Of a stretch of DNA of 45,488 bases, positions 44,049 through 45,488 are shown piece after piece. Under the pieces are notes generated by a model. The model ran no database searches and was not told the origin of the DNA. It saw only the letters and a program-made list of their open reading frames with translations. The stretch is from positions 1 through 45,488 of the forward strand of contig NZ_BJCF01000039.1 in assembly GCF_005402965.1 (NCBI RefSeq), in the 5' to 3' direction. Every line of letters begins with the position of its first letter. Position 1 is the stretch's first letter. The DNA comes from Dolichospermum planctonicum (GTDB taxonomy: Bacteria; Cyanobacteriota; Cyanobacteriia; Cyanobacteriales; Nostocaceae). A program made the position numbers and the translations under genes.

Positions 44049-45488
44049 ATGTCACTAACTGAAGAAATTCTTTCTCAACTCCCAGGGGATATTTTAGGTG
44101 GCTTGCGTCGTGCAGATGCCATTTTAACATCTCTAAGAGATAATAACTCACCCATACCAAATGTAGTTCAAGAAAATCCCGAAAATTTAGAATCATTACA
44201 ATTTGATGTCATTATTTGCGGTGGAACTTTGGGAATTTTAATTGGTTGCGCTTTAGCTGTGCGGGGTGTGCGCGTAGCATTATTAGAAAGGGGAATTTTG
44301 CGAGGAAGAGAACAGGAATGGAATATTTCTCGCCAAGAGTTAAAAGTATTTCGGGAATTGGAATTACTAACGGAAGCGGAATTAAACCAGGCTATTGTTA
44401 CTGAATATAATCCCGCACGAGTTAGCTTTCCAGGAGGTACGGAAGTTTGGGTGGAAGATGTTCTTAATATTGGTATAAGTCCTATTTATTTACTCGAAAC
44501 CCTAAAAAAACGCTTTCTGAATGCTGGAGGAAAATTATTTGAAAATACACCATTTAGTAATGTAGTAATTCACAAAAATGGAGTTATTATCAATAACCAA
44601 TTTACCGCAAAATTGTTATTAGATGTCATGGGAAATCTATCACCAATTAGCCAACAAGCACGTCAAGGAAAAAAACCAGATGCACTTTGTTTAGTTGTGG
44701 GAACTTGTGCTACAGGATTTCCTGAGAATAAAACTGGTGATTTATTATTATCTTTTACAGCATTGGAAAATCAATGTCAATATTTTTGGGAAGCATTTCC
44801 CGCTAAAGACGGGAGAACAACTTATTTGTTCACTTATTTAGATTCAGCGCCAGAAAGATTGAGCTTAGAAACTTTATTTGCTGAATATTTCCGTCTATTA
44901 CCAGAATATCAAGGTGTGGAAATTAATCACCTCAATTTTCAACGGGCCTTATTTGGTTTCTTTCCCAGTTATCGTCAAAGTCCTTTACAAACTCCTTGGA
45001 ATCGGATTTTATTTGTAGGAGATAGTAGCGGAAATCAATCTCCTTTAAGTTTTGGTGGATTTGGGGCTATGGTGCGTCATTTACAAAGGTTAACTTTGGG
45101 AGTTCATGAAGCCTTAAAAACTGATCAATTATCTGCCAAATCTTTAGCAATTCTCCAACCATATCAACCGAGTTTAAGTGTAACTTGGTTATTTCAAAAA
45201 GCCATGAGTGTAGGAGTAAATCAACAAATTAACCCCAATCAAATTAACCAATTACTCTCTGCTGTATTTGCACAAATGCAGGAGTTAGGAACACCTGTTT
45301 TAAAACCTTTTTTACAAGATATTGTCCAATTTGGGGCGTTAACAAAAACTTTGTTAAAAACTGGTTTATCTCATCCTTTATTAGTTGCAAAAATCATTCC
45401 CCAAGTGGGTTTATTGAGTTTGTTAGATTGGATGTTACATTATGTAAATTTAATTGTGTATACTAGGTTGTTTACTTTAAGTCCAATG
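44049..45488 (+). CDS. FAD-dependent lycopene cyclase-like protein, CruA/CruP family, 3' partial
   Basis: The frame is open from ATG 44049 to the end of the window (480 codons, no stop). The N-terminus MSLTEEILSQLPGD is followed by a dinucleotide-binding fold, DVIICGGTLGILIGCALAVRG (53-73), ending in Glu80. REQEWNISRQEL and a C-terminal FAD motif RILFVGDSSGNQSPLSFGGFGAMV fit the CruA/CruP flavoproteins. CruA is a lycopene cyclase; CruP is a paralogue whose enzymatic role is less clear. Length and the missing tail do not let me separate them, though CruP is my preference. No carotenoid gene is adjacent. Confidence 0.78.
   Translation, partial: MSLTEEILSQLPGDILGGLRRADAILTSLRDNNSPIPNVVQENPENLESLQFDVIICGGTLGILIGCALAVRGVRVALLERGILRGREQEWNISRQELKVFRELELLTEAELNQAIVTEYNPARVSFPGGTEVWVEDVLNIGISPIYLLETLKKRFLNAGGKLFENTPFSNVVIHKNGVIINNQFTAKLLLDVMGNLSPISQQARQGKKPDALCLVVGTCATGFPENKTGDLLLSFTALENQCQYFWEAFPAKDGRTTYLFTYLDSAPERLSLETLFAEYFRLLPEYQGVEINHLNFQRALFGFFPSYRQSPLQTPWNRILFVGDSSGNQSPLSFGGFGAMVRHLQRLTLGVHEALKTDQLSAKSLAILQPYQPSLSVTWLFQKAMSVGVNQQINPNQINQLLSAVFAQMQELGTPVLKPFLQDIVQFGALTKTLLKTGLSHPLLVAKIIPQVGLLSLLDWMLHYVNLIVYTRLFTLSPM

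Overview
The window looks like chromosomal DNA from a filamentous, probably heterocystous (Nostocales-type) cyanobacterium. It carries chlorophyll-synthesis genes (chlD, chlB), an NDH-1 CO2-uptake operon (ndhF, ndhD and a CO2 hydration protein), a CruA/CruP-type flavoprotein, an HstK-like Ser/Thr plus His multikinase, and many Uma2-family (DUF820) genes. HIP1 octamers (GCGATCGC) are frequent, the DNA is AT-rich by eye, and there are heptanucleotide tandem repeats of the STRR kind and small dispersed palindromes. I see no rRNA, tRNA, CRISPR array or transposase gene.

Layout. 1-4475: two tandem genes for repeat-rich calpain-like (C2) cysteine peptidases; the first is cut by the window edge. 4586-6610: chlD. 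6702-7265: a broken Uma2 gene. 7681-13848: a 2055-residue kinase / AAA-ATPase / GAF / histidine kinase / receiver protein. 14030-17331: sodB, a chimeric ORF joining a DUF4926-like start to an HsdR-like tail, a DUF6883-like pseudogene, and chlB. 17622-23698: a defence-type island with a single-chain methylase-endonuclease of BsuBI/PstI type, two Uma2 genes, and an overlapping HaeII-like endonuclease / cytosine methylase pair. 23826-24000: a DUF5615 toxin remnant. 24146-29113: murF, a Gly/Tyr-rich double-glycine-leader peptide, a small membrane protein, a FAS1 protein, a panE-like reductase and rpiA. 29512-31608: a higBA toxin-antitoxin pair and a CNNM/CorC-type transporter. 32026-37179: mfd and two Uma2 genes. 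37304-38257: a sugar-nucleotide epimerase. 38453-43355: the CO2-uptake operon (read right to left). 43656-45488: a one-helix small protein and the start of the CruA/CruP-type flavoprotein.

How the parts work together. chlD and chlB serve chlorophyll synthesis but are not in one operon. The ndhF-ndhD-CO2 hydration cluster should encode the distal arm of a specialised NDH-1 complex that hydrates CO2 to bicarbonate. Housekeeping genes (murF, rpiA, mfd, sodB) alternate with accessory blocks holding the restriction-modification systems, the toxin-antitoxin pair and five Uma2 loci. Decayed genes (Uma2, DUF6883, DUF5615) and a chimeric ORF sit in the same gaps, which indicates repeated insertion and loss.

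The best leads for something undescribed are the DUF4926/HsdR chimera beside the DUF6883 pseudogene, the Tyr/Gly-repeat peptide with a double-glycine leader and no visible modifying enzyme, the Uma2 gene bracketed by two copies of the mfd 3' end, and the two homogenising calpain-PPC genes. No wholly new multigene system is evident.
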